DNA from: Armigeres subalbatus
Lineage: Eukaryota > Arthropoda > Insecta > Diptera > Culicidae
Length of the DNA: 64,000 bases
Assembly: GCF_024139115.2 (NCBI RefSeq)
Contig: NC_085139.1
Location: 68,491,203-68,555,202 of the forward strand
Direction of reading: 5' to 3'
Shown: positions 48,411 to 58,490 of the stretch, one piece after another
Layout of the letters: each line of letters begins with the position of its first letter
Numbering within the stretch: the first letter of the stretch is position 1
Translations under genes and position numbers: made by a program
The notes under the pieces: model-generated
The model's database searches: none
Told to the model about the DNA's origin: nothing
What the model saw: the letters and a program-made list of their open reading frames with translations, nothing else

Positions 48411-50170
48411 TCCAGCCAAGAGTTCCAGCAATCTCAGCGTTCGATGAAGATATGCAGTTCTACGTTTTGCCGAAGATCACCCGTGCGTTGCCGATTAGTC
48501 CAGTGAAAGTGAGCCGATTGAAGATCCCAACCGACATTGTGCTAGCAGACCCTAGTTTCGGCGAACCTGGCCCCATCGATATGATTATCGGAGCCGAGTT
48601 CTATCTGGACCTTCTTGCTGCGGGAAGTATGAAGCTCTCTGACGATGGTCCAACCCTACAAGAAACAGTCTTTGGCTGGATCGTGTCTGGCCGTACATCT
48701 CCAATTCCTGAGAATATCCCAGAAACATCAACATTCGTTAGTACAATGGTAGATCTACAAGAACTTCTAGCGAGATTCTGGGAACTAGAGACATGTCACG
48801 TCAACAGCACATTGTCCATTGAGGAAACAGCGTGTGAAGAATTCTTCAACAAAACGACGTCTAGAAATAAAGACGGTAGATTTGTGGTAGCATTGCCTAG
48901 GAAGGAACACATCATGGAGAAACTGGGAGATTCCAAAAACATTGCCATCAAACGGTTCTTGAGTCTGGAGCGACGGCTGGATTGCAACCCACCGCTTAAG
49001 GCAATGTACACTGAATTCATCCATGAATATTTGTTGATGGGGCACATGAAACAAGTTCCGGAGGAATGTTCCGAGAAACCAGTGTATTATATGCCACACC
49101 ACGCAGTTCTTCGCCCGGACAGCACGACTACCAAACTTCGTGTAGTCTTCGATGCGTCATGTCGCACATCGACAGGGCTATCTCTGAACGATGCATTAAT
49201 GGTGGGGCCGGTTGTTCAGGACTCTCTTCTGGCTATGCTGGTCAGATTCCGCCTCCATCGAATTGCAGCAGTTGCCGACGTCGCAAAAATGTACCGAATG
49301 GTACTTACTCAGCCGGGAGACCACCCTCTCCACAAAATCGTGTGGAGGGATTCGAAGGAGGAGCCTATCAAAATCTTCGAACTCACCACAGTCACATACG
49401 GGACCGCCAGCGCGCCATACTTGGCAACGAGATGCCTGAAGAAGCTTGGTGAAGATTGTGCAACAACGCATCCAGTAGCATCTGACGTCATCCTGCACGA
49501 TTTTTACGTTGATGATATGTTGTCGGGAGCAGATAACATCAAGGAAGCCAAGCTATTAGTGAAGCAAGTGGAAGAAGTGACCAATTCGGCAGGGTTCATT
49601 CTCCGAAAATGGAACTCAAACTCTCCGGAGCTGCTCCGCAGTATTCCGAAGAAAATGCGGGACGATCGTTCAGTGCTAGACCTCCAATCATCAAGTACGA
49701 CGGTGAAGACTTTAGGATTGCAATGGAATGTGACGGCCGACGAATTTCAATTCAGCTTTCCCCAATGGAAGTCGGATGCTGCGAGTATCACCAAGCGAAG
49801 CATTCATTCCGATGCAGCTTGCCTTTTTGACCCTTTGGAATTAGTTGGCCCAGTCGTCGTGCAAGCAAAACTCTTCATCCAGCAGCTTTGGCGGCTGAAA
49901 TGCGGCTGGGACGACCCTTTGGACGAATCGATGCAACAAATGTGGAAAGAATACCGGCAGAACCTCATGGCGCTCGAAACTCTAACAGTTCCTCGTTGGA
50001 TAGGATTCAGCAACGATTGCGCTTTTGTCCAACTGCACGGATTCAGTGATGCGTCGTCTGTCGCATACGGAGCCTGTCTCTATCTTCGATGCCTTGCTTC
50101 AGACGGTACTGTCACTGTGCGGCTAATCACATCCAAGTCCCGGGTAGCTCCTTTAGAGTCTTCGGAACAG
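48411..50170 (+). pseudogene. BEL pol: protease end, reverse transcriptase, RNase H start
   Basis: The open frame from the ATG at 48452 is an internal reading; coding starts at the inversion edge. It contains the end of the protease (GPIDMIIGAEFYLDLLAAG), a linker (FGWIVSG), and the reverse transcriptase with RVVFDASCRT, VADVAKMYRMV (catalytic Asp near 49276) and FYVDDMLSGAD (49499-49530). RNase H begins at GFSDASSVAYGACLY (about 50038). The active-site acids I checked are present. A one-base-type frameshift in an A/G-rich run near 50170 ends the frame in a false tail up to 50224. Apart from this and the inversion the region is intact. Confidence 0.9.
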
Positions 50171-52116
50171 AAAAAGAAGAAACTGCCTATCCTCGTCTCG
50201 AGCTGTCAGGTGCGTTGCTACTGAGTCACCTCTACGAAAAATTCAGTCAAGTGAAACCTGTACCTGCTGCATTCTTTTGGACAGATTCCACAATTGTGAA
50301 GCACTGGCTAGGATCAGCTCCTTCTCGTTGGCAAATATTTGTTGCCAATCGTGTATCCGAGATACAGCATCTCACACAAGGTGGAATTTGGAATCACGTG
50401 GCTGGAATTGAAAATCCGGCCGACTTGATCTCTCGTGGGATGTCGCCAGCCCAACTCCAATACGAGAGGCGCTGGTTCGAAGGTCCTCAGTGGTTATCTC
50501 AGGACCAGGGGTACTGGCCTCAATCAAATCAATCTTCTGCGGAGTCAGTTGATTCGACACTACTTGAAGAACGGTCCACACAAGCTCTATCTACCCACGG
50601 AACCACGTCGAGTGAAGTTTTCGGGCTACGATGCTCGTACCAGGAGCTTCTGCGCATGGTAGCACTCTTGTTACGCTTCAGGTACAACACTCAACCTTCA
50701 AATCGGAATTCGAGGAACACAGGTCCGCTGTCTCCGGAAGAACTAGAAGAAGCCATGATGACCTTAGTGCGTCAATCGCAGCAAGACAGTTTTTTTGAAG
50801 AACTTGCCAATCTCAACAAAAACGGAGAGGTCAAATCCTCGTCTAGAATCAAGTCAGTACTGCTATCTGGTGTAATGTGTGTGGGCGGTCGGCTTGCCAA
50901 TGCACCTGTTTCCGAACATAGAAAACATCCGTTTATCCTGGACCACCGTCACCCGTTGGCGCTAGCTTTGGCAAGGCACTATCACCACAAGTTCTACCAT
51001 GCTGGACAACAGCTACTCATCTCCATTCTGCGTGAAAGATTCTGGCCAACCAATGCCAGCAGTTTGGTAAGAAAGGTCATCCATGGATGCATTCCATGCT
51101 TTAAAAGCAAGCCGAAAGTCTTAGAGCAACTAATGGCAGATCTCCCAGCAGAGCGGGTCACGCCGTCAGCTCCATTCCTTAAGGTCGGCGTGGACTATTG
51201 CGGTCCCTTTTTTATTAGTTACCCGAACCGGAGAGCCAAGCCGGTGAAATGTTATGTCGCAGTGTTCGTCTGCCTATCAGTGAAGGCAATACATCTGGAA
51301 CTTGTGGCGGATCTAACAACACAAGCATTCATTGCGGCACTCAGGCGCTTCGTTTCGCGACGTGGCAGACCGCAACTCATCATGTGCGATAATGCCACAA
51401 CATTTGTTGGTGCAAACCGGGAGCTGAGGCATCTCTACAAGCAGCTTAACGAAAGAGAATTCCAAGATCCAGTAATCAAAGAAGCTGCAAACGATGGCAT
51501 TACTTTTAAATTCATCCCCCCGCGTACGCCCAACTTTGGCGGGCTGTGGGAGGCCCAGGTAAAGTCTTTTAAAGCCCATCTCAAGAAATCAGTTGGGCTC
51601 CGAACGCTAAAGAACGACGAAATGCTGACAGCTTTAGCACAAATTGAGGCGGTTTTGAACTCAAGACCAATGACAGCAATCAGCAGTGATCCATCCGACT
51701 ACGAGGCCCTAACACCGGGGCATTTTTTAGTTCAGCGTCCGTTAACAGCTGTAGCAGACCAGAATTTCGACGATGTGTCGATCAATCAACTGAAAATGTG
51801 GGATCAAGCACAAAGCCTCGTCCAGCAGTTTTGGAAAAAGTACCGGACGCAGTACCTGTCCGATCTACAGAATCGCGTGAAGTGGACGAAATTGAAGAAC
51901 AATATCGCTATAGGGACGATGGTTCTTCTCAAAGAAGAAAACGTACCTCCACTGAGGTGGCCACTGGAAAGAGTGGTGAAGGTTTTTCCCGGGACCGACG
52001 GCAACATCCGAGTCGTTACAGTCCGCACCCAAAATGGATGCTTCGACAGAGGCATAACGAAGGTCTGTCCTCTACCTATTGGGGACAACGAAAATTTGCC
52101 GCAAAATTCCAATTAA
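50170..52116 (+). pseudogene. BEL pol: RNase H end, integrase and C-terminal domain
   Basis: The frame open from 50089 becomes the coding frame at about 50170-50200 (PRLELSGALLLSHLYEKF). RNase H continues with WTDSTIVKHWL and HVAGIENPADLISRG. The integrase zinc-binding part (HHKFYHAGQQLL, CIPCFKSK) leads to the core with VGVDYCGPF, MCDNATTFVG and NFGGLWEAQVK, giving the D, D and E of the active site at about 51191, 51388 and 51550. The C-terminal DUF5641-like part (WKKYRTQYLSDLQNR, VLLKEENVPPLRWPLERV) ends at the stop at 52114-52116. No stop or frameshift inside; this half is intact apart from its lost link to the upstream frame. Confidence 0.9.
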
Positions 52117-52892
52117 AAGGCACTCTCCAGGTGCAACTTATTTTGATCCACGTATCACCAACCTCGTGATTTTGATGAACCCGTCAGTCTGCAATTGGTA
52201 AAAGGTCAAGTCTCGTCAAGTATCGTCTGTATGTGTCTGTCCAAGTCCCTTGTCTTGGTAACGGTAAGGCTGAAGCTCTTCAGTTCAGCTTAGGAGAACG
52301 CATCTACTCCTAATCTCGGTGCATACGGCACCCGCTTTGGCCACTTGGTCATTGCTCAGTTAAGCTCATCATTAATCCCTCCTGTGTATTCGGTAGCACT
52401 ACAACCGCTATCACCCCATCGTCTGGAGACAACCATGGTTCTCCAATCTCCTCGTTTCCCAGTCGGTTGGCAATGGGCCCGGCCAGCTCTGCTAATCGCT
52501 TCGATCGAGGACAAGTCACATCCTGAAGACATCCGACGAACTTCTACCCACCAGGCGCTAGTTAAAGAAGGAGCATCAGGCACCCTAACTGCCTGTGTGA
52601 GGATATCACCGTTTGCGACAACATCACACCACGGTGGCGACAAGCACTGCAACGTCACCAAAGAAGGAAGACTATTCTATCGAAGTACGCATATCACCCA
52701 AAGCAACGAGACAAGACCATTTCATCAATGAACGACGACGGAACTCAGAAGCAAGCACTACAGCAACCAAGTCCATGTGCAACAGTAGCATCTTGTGAAG
52801 TTAAACATGTTACCTACGATAAAATTTAAATTCAATCTAAGCAATTAGAAATAAGTTCTGATTGAAACCAGCTGCTTTCAAGGGGGGCGGTA
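52117..52892 (+). other. BEL 3' noncoding region and polypurine tract
   Basis: About 775 bp after the pol stop with no domain-bearing frame. It ends with AAGGGGGGCGG at 52880-52890, two bases before the 3' LTR. A purine tract in this position is the usual primer site for plus-strand synthesis. Confidence 0.75.
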
Positions 52893-53262
52893 TGATCTGT
52901 AATCTCCAAACCAAGTTAGCCCCGCTGCCCCTTTATCAGTATCACAGTTAACTCTCTCTTTTATTTGAAACTCAATCAATGCATCGTGGATGATCGTTTC
53001 GACGCTAGAGCAATATGTGTAGGTACCGTAGGAAGATCGCTGGTCATACAGGGTCGGTAGCTCGAACAAATCAAAATAAAAATCAGTATTCTTTGAAACC
53101 CGGTCGAATAAACTGTTTGTTAGTCTCACCTAAACAAGTGATTTTCTATTCGGTATCCGATAGTGCATGTCAAGTGAACAGGTCAGGTCGATGACCTTGA
53201 AGTGTAGCTCTGGACCTTAAAAACTCAAGCATACAGTCCACTCGTAGTACAGGTCCAGAACA
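52893..53262 (+). repeat. BEL 3' LTR
   Basis: 370 bp bounded by TG and CA, directly after a polypurine tract and directly before the ACTGT duplication. Contains GAATAAACTG, a possible polyadenylation signal (AATAAA), at about 53106. Identical to the 5' LTR over the first 89 bp only. Confidence 0.9.
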
Positions 53263-54289
53263 ACTGTTTTTTGAGGTACACCCTAATCCAATTAGGTAAA
53301 ATTGCTCTAAATTAACCAACTTAAAAGCTACAGAAAAAGTTTTTCTTAGCAAAATTGATTGAAATAAGCTGCGCTACAACTTTGTAGAACATAACATGTC
53401 AATATTCCGAGAAATAAAAAATATATTTTCAATTTTTTTTTATATGATGGGCCACCCTATTTTTTGGTAGAACCATAATGATGGCCTTACTATTTCGAAC
53501 AATTTTGTAGAACAACAGTTTTTTCTAAAAAATATAGTTTTGGCGTAAAATTCATCTTTCCGCGTAAATCTGTATCCTGGACCATAGTGCACTGCTACAA
53601 AAACAAAACAAAGTGAAACGTCAAACTATTCAAAGCCGCCAATCGGGTCCACATGAACTTTTTATAAACTTTAAGTTTAGAATCAAATTTCATACGAACT
53701 TGTTGTGAACTTTCAATTAGTTCGGTATGAACTTTTGATGACATAAAGTTCACATTTAGTGCCTACTTGACATTATACGAACTTTCTAGTTCACATTTTA
53801 TCCTAATTGAACTTATGGTGAACTTTGAAATCAACTCATGAAGTAAAATTTTGCCACTCACATGTCGGTCGTATGGAGCAGTGGTACGCATCCCAGATTA
53901 TAAGAGGAGGGCTGGAGTGAAATACTTGTGGTAGGCGCATTGTCACGTGGAGTCTCACATCCTAAATAAGAACAGCATCTACATTCTACCGAACAATCAT
54001 TGAAAAAATATGAAAATAGTTGTTACAGTACTTCGCCTTGTGGTTTTTATTTTATTTTGTAAAGAACACTTTAAGTTCATTGTCTAGCTGAATAGCATGT
54101 TATACAGGACTCTCACCGAACGCTTTGTGAATTTTGATGTCTACTTTAGAAGCTTGAAAATAACTTAATGTGAATTTGATAGTTCGGTTAACTACTTAAA
54201 AAGTGAGCTGAATAGAATGCTATTCAGGAACCCTCTTAGAGCTGATTAAGCCAGGAATGTACTGTTATCCGAACTTTTGGTTGCTTGGG

Positions 54290-54726
54290 CAATGTCGATG
54301 CCTGAACGAAATTACCGCAGCCGGTGAGCTGGTAGCTGCACTGAGAGATCAGTGTAGCGTTGAAATCCAGGATACCGCGATTCAGTTGCGGAAAAGTTAT
54401 GCTGGAACGCAGATTGCCTCATTTTGGGTACCTGTGACTGACGCCAAGAAGGCGCTGGATAAGGCCAAGCTGAAGGTGGGTTGGTCGGTATGCTCGGTGA
54501 GTGCAAACTAACAACCTCAGGCCTGCTTCAAGTGCTTCGATTACTGGAATAAGTCATATGACTGCAAAGGTCCTGATCGGAGTCGGCTTTGTCAGGGGTG
54601 TGGAGCTGAAGGTCACAAGGCTCACATCCGCCAGGCCACTCTGAGGTGTTTGATCTGTGCTCCTGGCACAGACAACAAACACCCATCCAGTGGGCAGGCC
54701 TGTCCGGTCTCCAGACGAGATCGGTC
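54290..54726 (+). pseudogene. R1-type ORF1, C-terminal part with mutated zinc knuckles
   Basis: Continues the ORF1 interrupted at 44225 (CRCLNEITAAGELVAALRDQ, FWVPVTDAKKALDKAKLKVG). A stop at 54509 is followed in the same frame by the zinc knuckles. The first reads CFKCFDYWNKSYDC with Asn where His is expected. The second, CQGCGAEGHKAHIR, lacks its last Cys. The third (CLICAPGTDNKHPSSGQAC) is intact in spacing. The protein is therefore dead by stop and by loss of metal ligands as well as by the insertion. Confidence 0.75.
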
Positions 54727-55215
54727 ATGCAAGTAGCTCAGCTAAATCTCAATCACTGCGAGGCAGCGCAAGCGCTGTTACAGCAGTTGTTACACGAGAA
54801 TAAGACTGGTGTTGTCTTGCTGTCTGACCCGTATGTACCGAATCCCTGCTAAACATAGCAGTTTGGTTGCGGTAAGTCCATAATAGTGACCATCTGGACT
54901 TGCAGGAGGTATCCCATCCAGGAGATAGTCTCATCTCCTGATGATGAGGGTTTTGTTACAACAAAGGTAAATGGAGTTTTGCAGCTGCTACTGTCCTCTA
55001 AGATGGAGCATAGAGCAGTATACTAGGGTATCTTGTAGCGAGACTAACTGGTCTTAAACCATTAGTTGTAGCAAGTGTTTTCAACGCGTGGGCAGTGGAT
55101 TGGGCCTCTCGGTTCAATAACACTAGAGGTCATATCATGCTAGAGTCTCCAGCGGTACTGAACGTAGTCCTGCTGAACGAGGGCCAAGCGTCAACGTTCA
55201 GAGGACCGAATGGCC
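54727..55215 (+). pseudogene. R1-type ORF2, endonuclease N-terminal part
   Basis: MQVAQLNLNHCEAAQALLQQ (54727) is the standard start of R1/I-type endonucleases, followed by LLSDPYVPNP. A premature stop lies at 54850. Later parts occur in other frames: FNAWAVDWASR (55084) and LNEGQASTFRGPNGRI (about 55170). The sequence ends at about 55215, before the C-terminal catalytic residues and the reverse transcriptase. Confidence 0.7.
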
Positions 55216-55254
55216 GAATTTTCACTAGATGGCGGCATCACCTTGTTTATGTAG

Positions 55255-56015
55255 TGTAAGCCAACGATTGGGTGAGAAATAGTTTTTATGTCGGGCAGTA
55301 TTCGTTGGCGGCGCTGAGGAGTTTTACACACGTATGAAGTGTATGCGTTCGACAACACGGACTATGAGCGTGTCATGGCACGTCATGATCTTGGAGAAAT
55401 GAGTGGAAACGGTGAGCTGTTTGCAGAATTCTTTGACAATAACGACATGGTGATTGGAGGATCGCTCTTACCCCATCGAGTCACGTTGGTCTCTTGTAAT
55501 GGACAAACTAAAAATCAAATCGACCACATCTGCATCAGCCGAAAAATGGATTCTTGACGTACGGAATAAACGCAGCGCTGACATCGTGTCTGACCATCAT
55601 CTTTTAATTGGCGAGATCTGATTATGCATTGCTCGGATTCAGCAGCGGGAGGAGAGATTCGGATCTATCTGAGAGAAAGAGATAAGAACCAGAGCAGTTC
55701 AGTACGAGTCCCAGAGCAGTTCAGTATGAGTCCCGTCAACGGTATTCCGCTCTAGAAAAGGAAGTTGAACGCTGATGATATCTCACGACGCCTAAGTGGA
55801 GCAAGGATGAATCCTAGGATGCCGGATTCAGTTACTCATCGAGCCAACTGATCAGCCGAAACGATGGTTTAAGCAATACTAATACTACTATGGAGCATCC
55901 AAACGACTTAGATTTGGCTGATGATATTGCTCTACTAGCGCAACGGCGCTCTGATATACAGAGTTAGCTGCAGGACCTGGCGGAACGCTCATATCACAGT
56001 TAAAAAATATGAAAA
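55255..56015 (+). mobile_element. RTE-clade LINE fragments
   Basis: 55339-55557 encodes part of an AP-type endonuclease: GNGELFAEFFDNNDMVIGGS and NQIDHICISRK. A shifted frame continues with SADIVSDHHLLIGEI, which contains the SDHH catalytic context. After a gap a second piece at 55900-55985 reads LADDIALLAQRRSDIQ, the reverse transcriptase YADD-type motif with Leu in place of Tyr/Phe. Stops and missing blocks show internal deletion. RTE is assigned from the DHICIS and ADDIALLAQRRSD wording. Confidence 0.7.
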
Positions 56016-56061
56016 TTACGCGCTATGAAAATATTTGAACTCATATTTTTGCGTTTAATGG

Positions 56062-56461
56062 GCTAGGAGAACCGGATGAATTCTGTCATCAGAGAAAAAG
56101 TAGAATCACTAAAATTTAACACGGCAAAATATAGCCAACGGAATTCAAAATAATTTTAAAAATTGCAAGCTGAATTATTTTTGAAAAAGTTTTATTGCAT
56201 GAGATTAGAAATTCAATAAACATAAAAAATAGTACCTTTTCCGGGATCAATTCAAGAAAAACATTTATTATCATGAACAATCAAATAAATATATGTACAA
56301 TGTAGATAATCAAAAGTCTAATCCAGTGCTTCAAATTATTTTCAAATACATATTATTTTGAAATTTTTAAAATTATTTACAGAATTGCATCCCATATCTC
56401 GCTGTGTAAATTTTTCCGTGATTCTACTTTTTCTTTTTTGACATTTCTCCTAGTATAGCCT
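56062..56461. mobile_element. MITE-like element, about 400 bp
   Basis: The left end (GGCTAGGAGAACC, then GAAAAAGTAGAATCAC) and right end (GTGATTCTACTTTTTC, then TTCTCCTAG) are imperfect inverted repeats over about 65 bp. AT-rich interior. No coding capacity. Confidence 0.7.
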
Positions 56462-56589
56462 CTAATTTTACATCCACCATTTTCTTGTACGCAATATTCA
56501 ATGCAAGTTCCATATTAATGACGACGTGTAACTTTAAAAAGTGATGGAAAATTAAGTCGAATCGAATGGAGCCTTTTTGTAACATCATA

Positions 56590-56787
56590 TAGGGACACGG
56601 CAGGTATTTTCGTCCATCGTCATAGGGGCTGAAACCATCGAAAGGAACGTCCTTTAGCTAGAACTCCACTATAGCAGAACGTATCTCCTGAGCTTACGAT
56701 TTGATACGGATGAGTTTGTCAAAAAAGTTTCTCTTTTATTGGTTTTCGAGACTATGACGAAAAGACGAAAATACCTGCCTAAACCCT
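56590..56787. mobile_element. Short MITE, about 200 bp
   Basis: AGGGACACGGCAGGTATTTT at the left and AAAATACCTGCCTAAACCCT at the right are inverted repeats, with CGTC/GACG and CGTCATAG/CTATGACG extending them inward. Confidence 0.7.
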
Positions 56788-56924
56788 ATGCTGTAACATT
56801 TTTATACTGTGACGGTGGGTCTCACCGCCCATGATCGAGAGCTTTTAGTCCGTTATCCGTTATCCGCTAGTTATCCGTTTTAAGGGGTTTTAGATGCTAA
56901 AGCGACAAATTTAACCGGAATAAA

Positions 56925-57085
56925 AGCAGTGGTCATAGTGCGAGACTTTAACGTTTGGGATCGTATCTTGCTAAAAGCATTGTCGTACTGAACGAGATTA
57001 TGCACTAACGATCAGAGGCTCACGAGGCGAGTCGTATATCAATTACTCACTTTGGGAAGATGTTCTACAACCTACGACATCAACA
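56925..57085 (+). pseudogene. R1-like endonuclease scrap
   Basis: VVIVRDFNVWDR (about 56940) resembles the VVIAGDFNAW block of R1-type endonucleases, followed in other frames by traces of the next block (a LNE-like stretch). Too short for assignment with confidence. Confidence 0.4.
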
Positions 57086-57093
57086 ACATAGAG

Positions 57094-57949
57094 CAGAGGT
57101 TCCCAAACTTTTGGATGTGCGACCCACCTAGCAGAATCCCATATTGCTTGCGACCCACCAGGTACCAAATGCATTGATTTTGTGAAATTAGTTAAAAATG
57201 AGTTCGCGCTAGATTGAACAAATCATAATAAATTAAGAAAATTATTTTGAGCTTTTTAGTGGAATGTCTTCACTTGTCATAAGACGAGTTTGTACAATCC
57301 CATTGAAATTCCACCACTTAATTCTATCTTGACAGAATTAATTTATCTAGGTACATTGATTACTGTGCTTACTTCTACTCGCTTGTTGCGCTTAATGCAT
57401 AGGTATAAACTTGAAGAGCCAGGAGCTACCATTTCCTTGATCTTTATTCAACAACAAATTACTTTTTATCCCATCATTGTATTTGTCAAAATTTCATCAT
57501 TTTTTTGGATTGGATGTGGATTGTATTTGGATTGGATTTGGGTTGGATTTGAAATTTATTCAGATTGGATTTCGATTTGATTAGGATTGAATTTGGATTG
57601 AATTTGATTAGATTTGGATTGGATTTGAATTAGATTTGGATCGGATTTCAAATAGATTTGGATTTGACTTAGATTGGATTCGAATTGGATAAGGATTGGT
57701 TTTGGATTGGGTTCGGGGTTTAGATTTGGATAGTATAGGACTTCTTTCTACTTGTCCAAATATCGTATAACTAAAAAAGGCCGTTGACCTCGTCAGGTTT
57801 GTTGTTCTTTAATCATCCAATCATTACTTCAATCCTTTAATAGATAGATTTGTGATTTGTGAGACAAAATAGTAACAACATTATGAATTAAGATTCGTCT
57901 TTCGCGACCCACCACTGAACAGCCCACGACCCCCCTGGGGGTCCCACTG
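57094..57949. mobile_element. Non-autonomous hAT element with exact 8-bp duplication
   Basis: Starts CAGAGGTTCCCAAACTTTTG and ends GGGGGTCCCACTG, with ACATAGAG immediately outside both ends (57086-57093 and 57950-57957). CAG...CTG ends and an 8-bp duplication are the hAT signature. It contains GCGACCCACC/GCGACCCACCA words near both ends and a GGATTTGGATTG array in the middle. No transposase. Confidence 0.85.
57500..57725 (+). repeat. Degenerate GGATTTGGATT microsatellite
   Basis: Hexanucleotide-like GGATTT/GGATTG repeats inside the hAT element. It gives a tryptophan/glycine/isoleucine-rich frame without meaning. Confidence 0.85.
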
Positions 57950-57957
57950 ACATAGAG

Positions 57958-58160
57958 AGATTGTGTAAGGACGTGAACATTTGTAATGCGGTAAACACAG
58001 CAGCTCAACAGATCATGTCGAAGTAACATTGTTGGTGGCGTATTGAACAGCAATAACTGCAGTAGACTACTGTGATGTTGTGGACACTTCACTCGTTTGG
58101 CAAGCAACATATTGTGGGTGAGCAACGGGAGTCCCTACCCGATCAGGAACGCATAACAAA
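57958..58160. repeat. Diverged relative of the foldback at 27.3 kb
   Basis: GTAAACACAGCAGCTCAACA and GACTACTGTGATG match the 27360-27545 repeat. Only one arm is recognisable. Confidence 0.5.
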
Positions 58161-58416
58161 ATTATAACTCAATTCTATCAATTATTGTTATTTAAAACAA
58201 CGTGTGTTATAATTAGATAATTCAATAAAAATGTGTCTTCGGTCAGTTTTATTTCATATCAAAATTATAACAACATTAGTTATGAATGTTTTCACAAAAT
58301 AATTGCCTACATTTTTTGTAGACATTGGAAAAAAAAATCGGAGGTAATCACCTTCAGCATAACTTGAACACGCTCGATATTAATACATAGCTGGAACAAA
58401 GTTAATTGTCTACATC

Positions 58417-58490
58417 AGCGGTTCTCAACCTGGGGTACATGTACCCCTGGGGGTACCGTTCCAGGTCTCAGGGGGTACCTAAGGTAAAAA
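58417..58490 (+). mobile_element. hAT-type left end without partner
   Basis: CAGCGGTTCTCAACCTGGGG followed by GTACCCCTGGGGGTACC has the form of hAT inverted ends. I found no opposite end nearby, so the rest is deleted or too diverged. Confidence 0.5.

Larger units (their letters stand above)
46179..53262 (+). mobile_element. BEL/Pao LTR retrotransposon with an inverted internal segment
   Basis: It starts TGATCTG and ends CCAGAACA, with ACTGT on both sides (46174-46178 and 53263-53267), a 5-bp target duplication. Order: 5' LTR start, leader, gag, protease, reverse transcriptase/RNase H, integrase, long 3' noncoding region, purine tract, 3' LTR. Coding sequence is well preserved but broken by one inversion (47470-48419) and one frameshift (about 50170-50200). 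The first 89 bp of the two LTRs are identical, which suggests a recent insertion. Confidence 0.92.
44660..53587. mobile_element. Foldback element B, interrupted by BEL
   Basis: The ends CTATGGTCCAGGATACAG and CTGTATCCTGGACCATAG are perfect inverted repeats. TGCA flanks both (44656-44659 and 53588-53591). The left arm is 44660 to about 45375. The right arm is about 45745-46178 plus 53268-53587, on both sides of the BEL insertion. The loop (about 45400-45735) is a diverged direct copy of the outer left arm (44670-44970). Without BEL the element is about 1.84 kb. No coding capacity. Confidence 0.85.
44226..54289. mobile_element. TIR element A (CCCAAGCAACCAA ends), hosting further insertions
   Basis: The ends are inverted: CCCAAGCAACCAA at 44226 and its complement TTGGTTGCTTGGG ending at 54289, followed inward by AGTTC/GAACTT. 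CA flanks both ends (44224-44225 and 54290-54291). Own sequence is about 430 bp at the left and 700 bp at the right, rich in AAGTTC and GAACTT words scattered every 20-40 bp on both strands. No transposase. The middle is occupied by element B and the BEL retrotransposon. Confidence 0.85.
43080..55215 (+). mobile_element. R1-clade LINE, split by a 10-kb nested insertion
   Basis: The left part (43080-44225) and right part (54290-55215) are the two sides of one ORF1 plus the start of an endonuclease. Removing 44226-54289 with one copy of the CA duplication joins the ORF1 frame cleanly across the gap. Reverse transcriptase and 3' end are absent. The clade is assigned from the ORF1 zinc-knuckle pattern, the MQVAQLNLNHCEAA endonuclease start and the DFNAWAVDW-like block. 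Confidence 0.75.

Noticed and set aside
49066..49498. Open frames on both strands overlapping the BEL reverse transcriptase
   Set aside because: Shadows of the pol frame.
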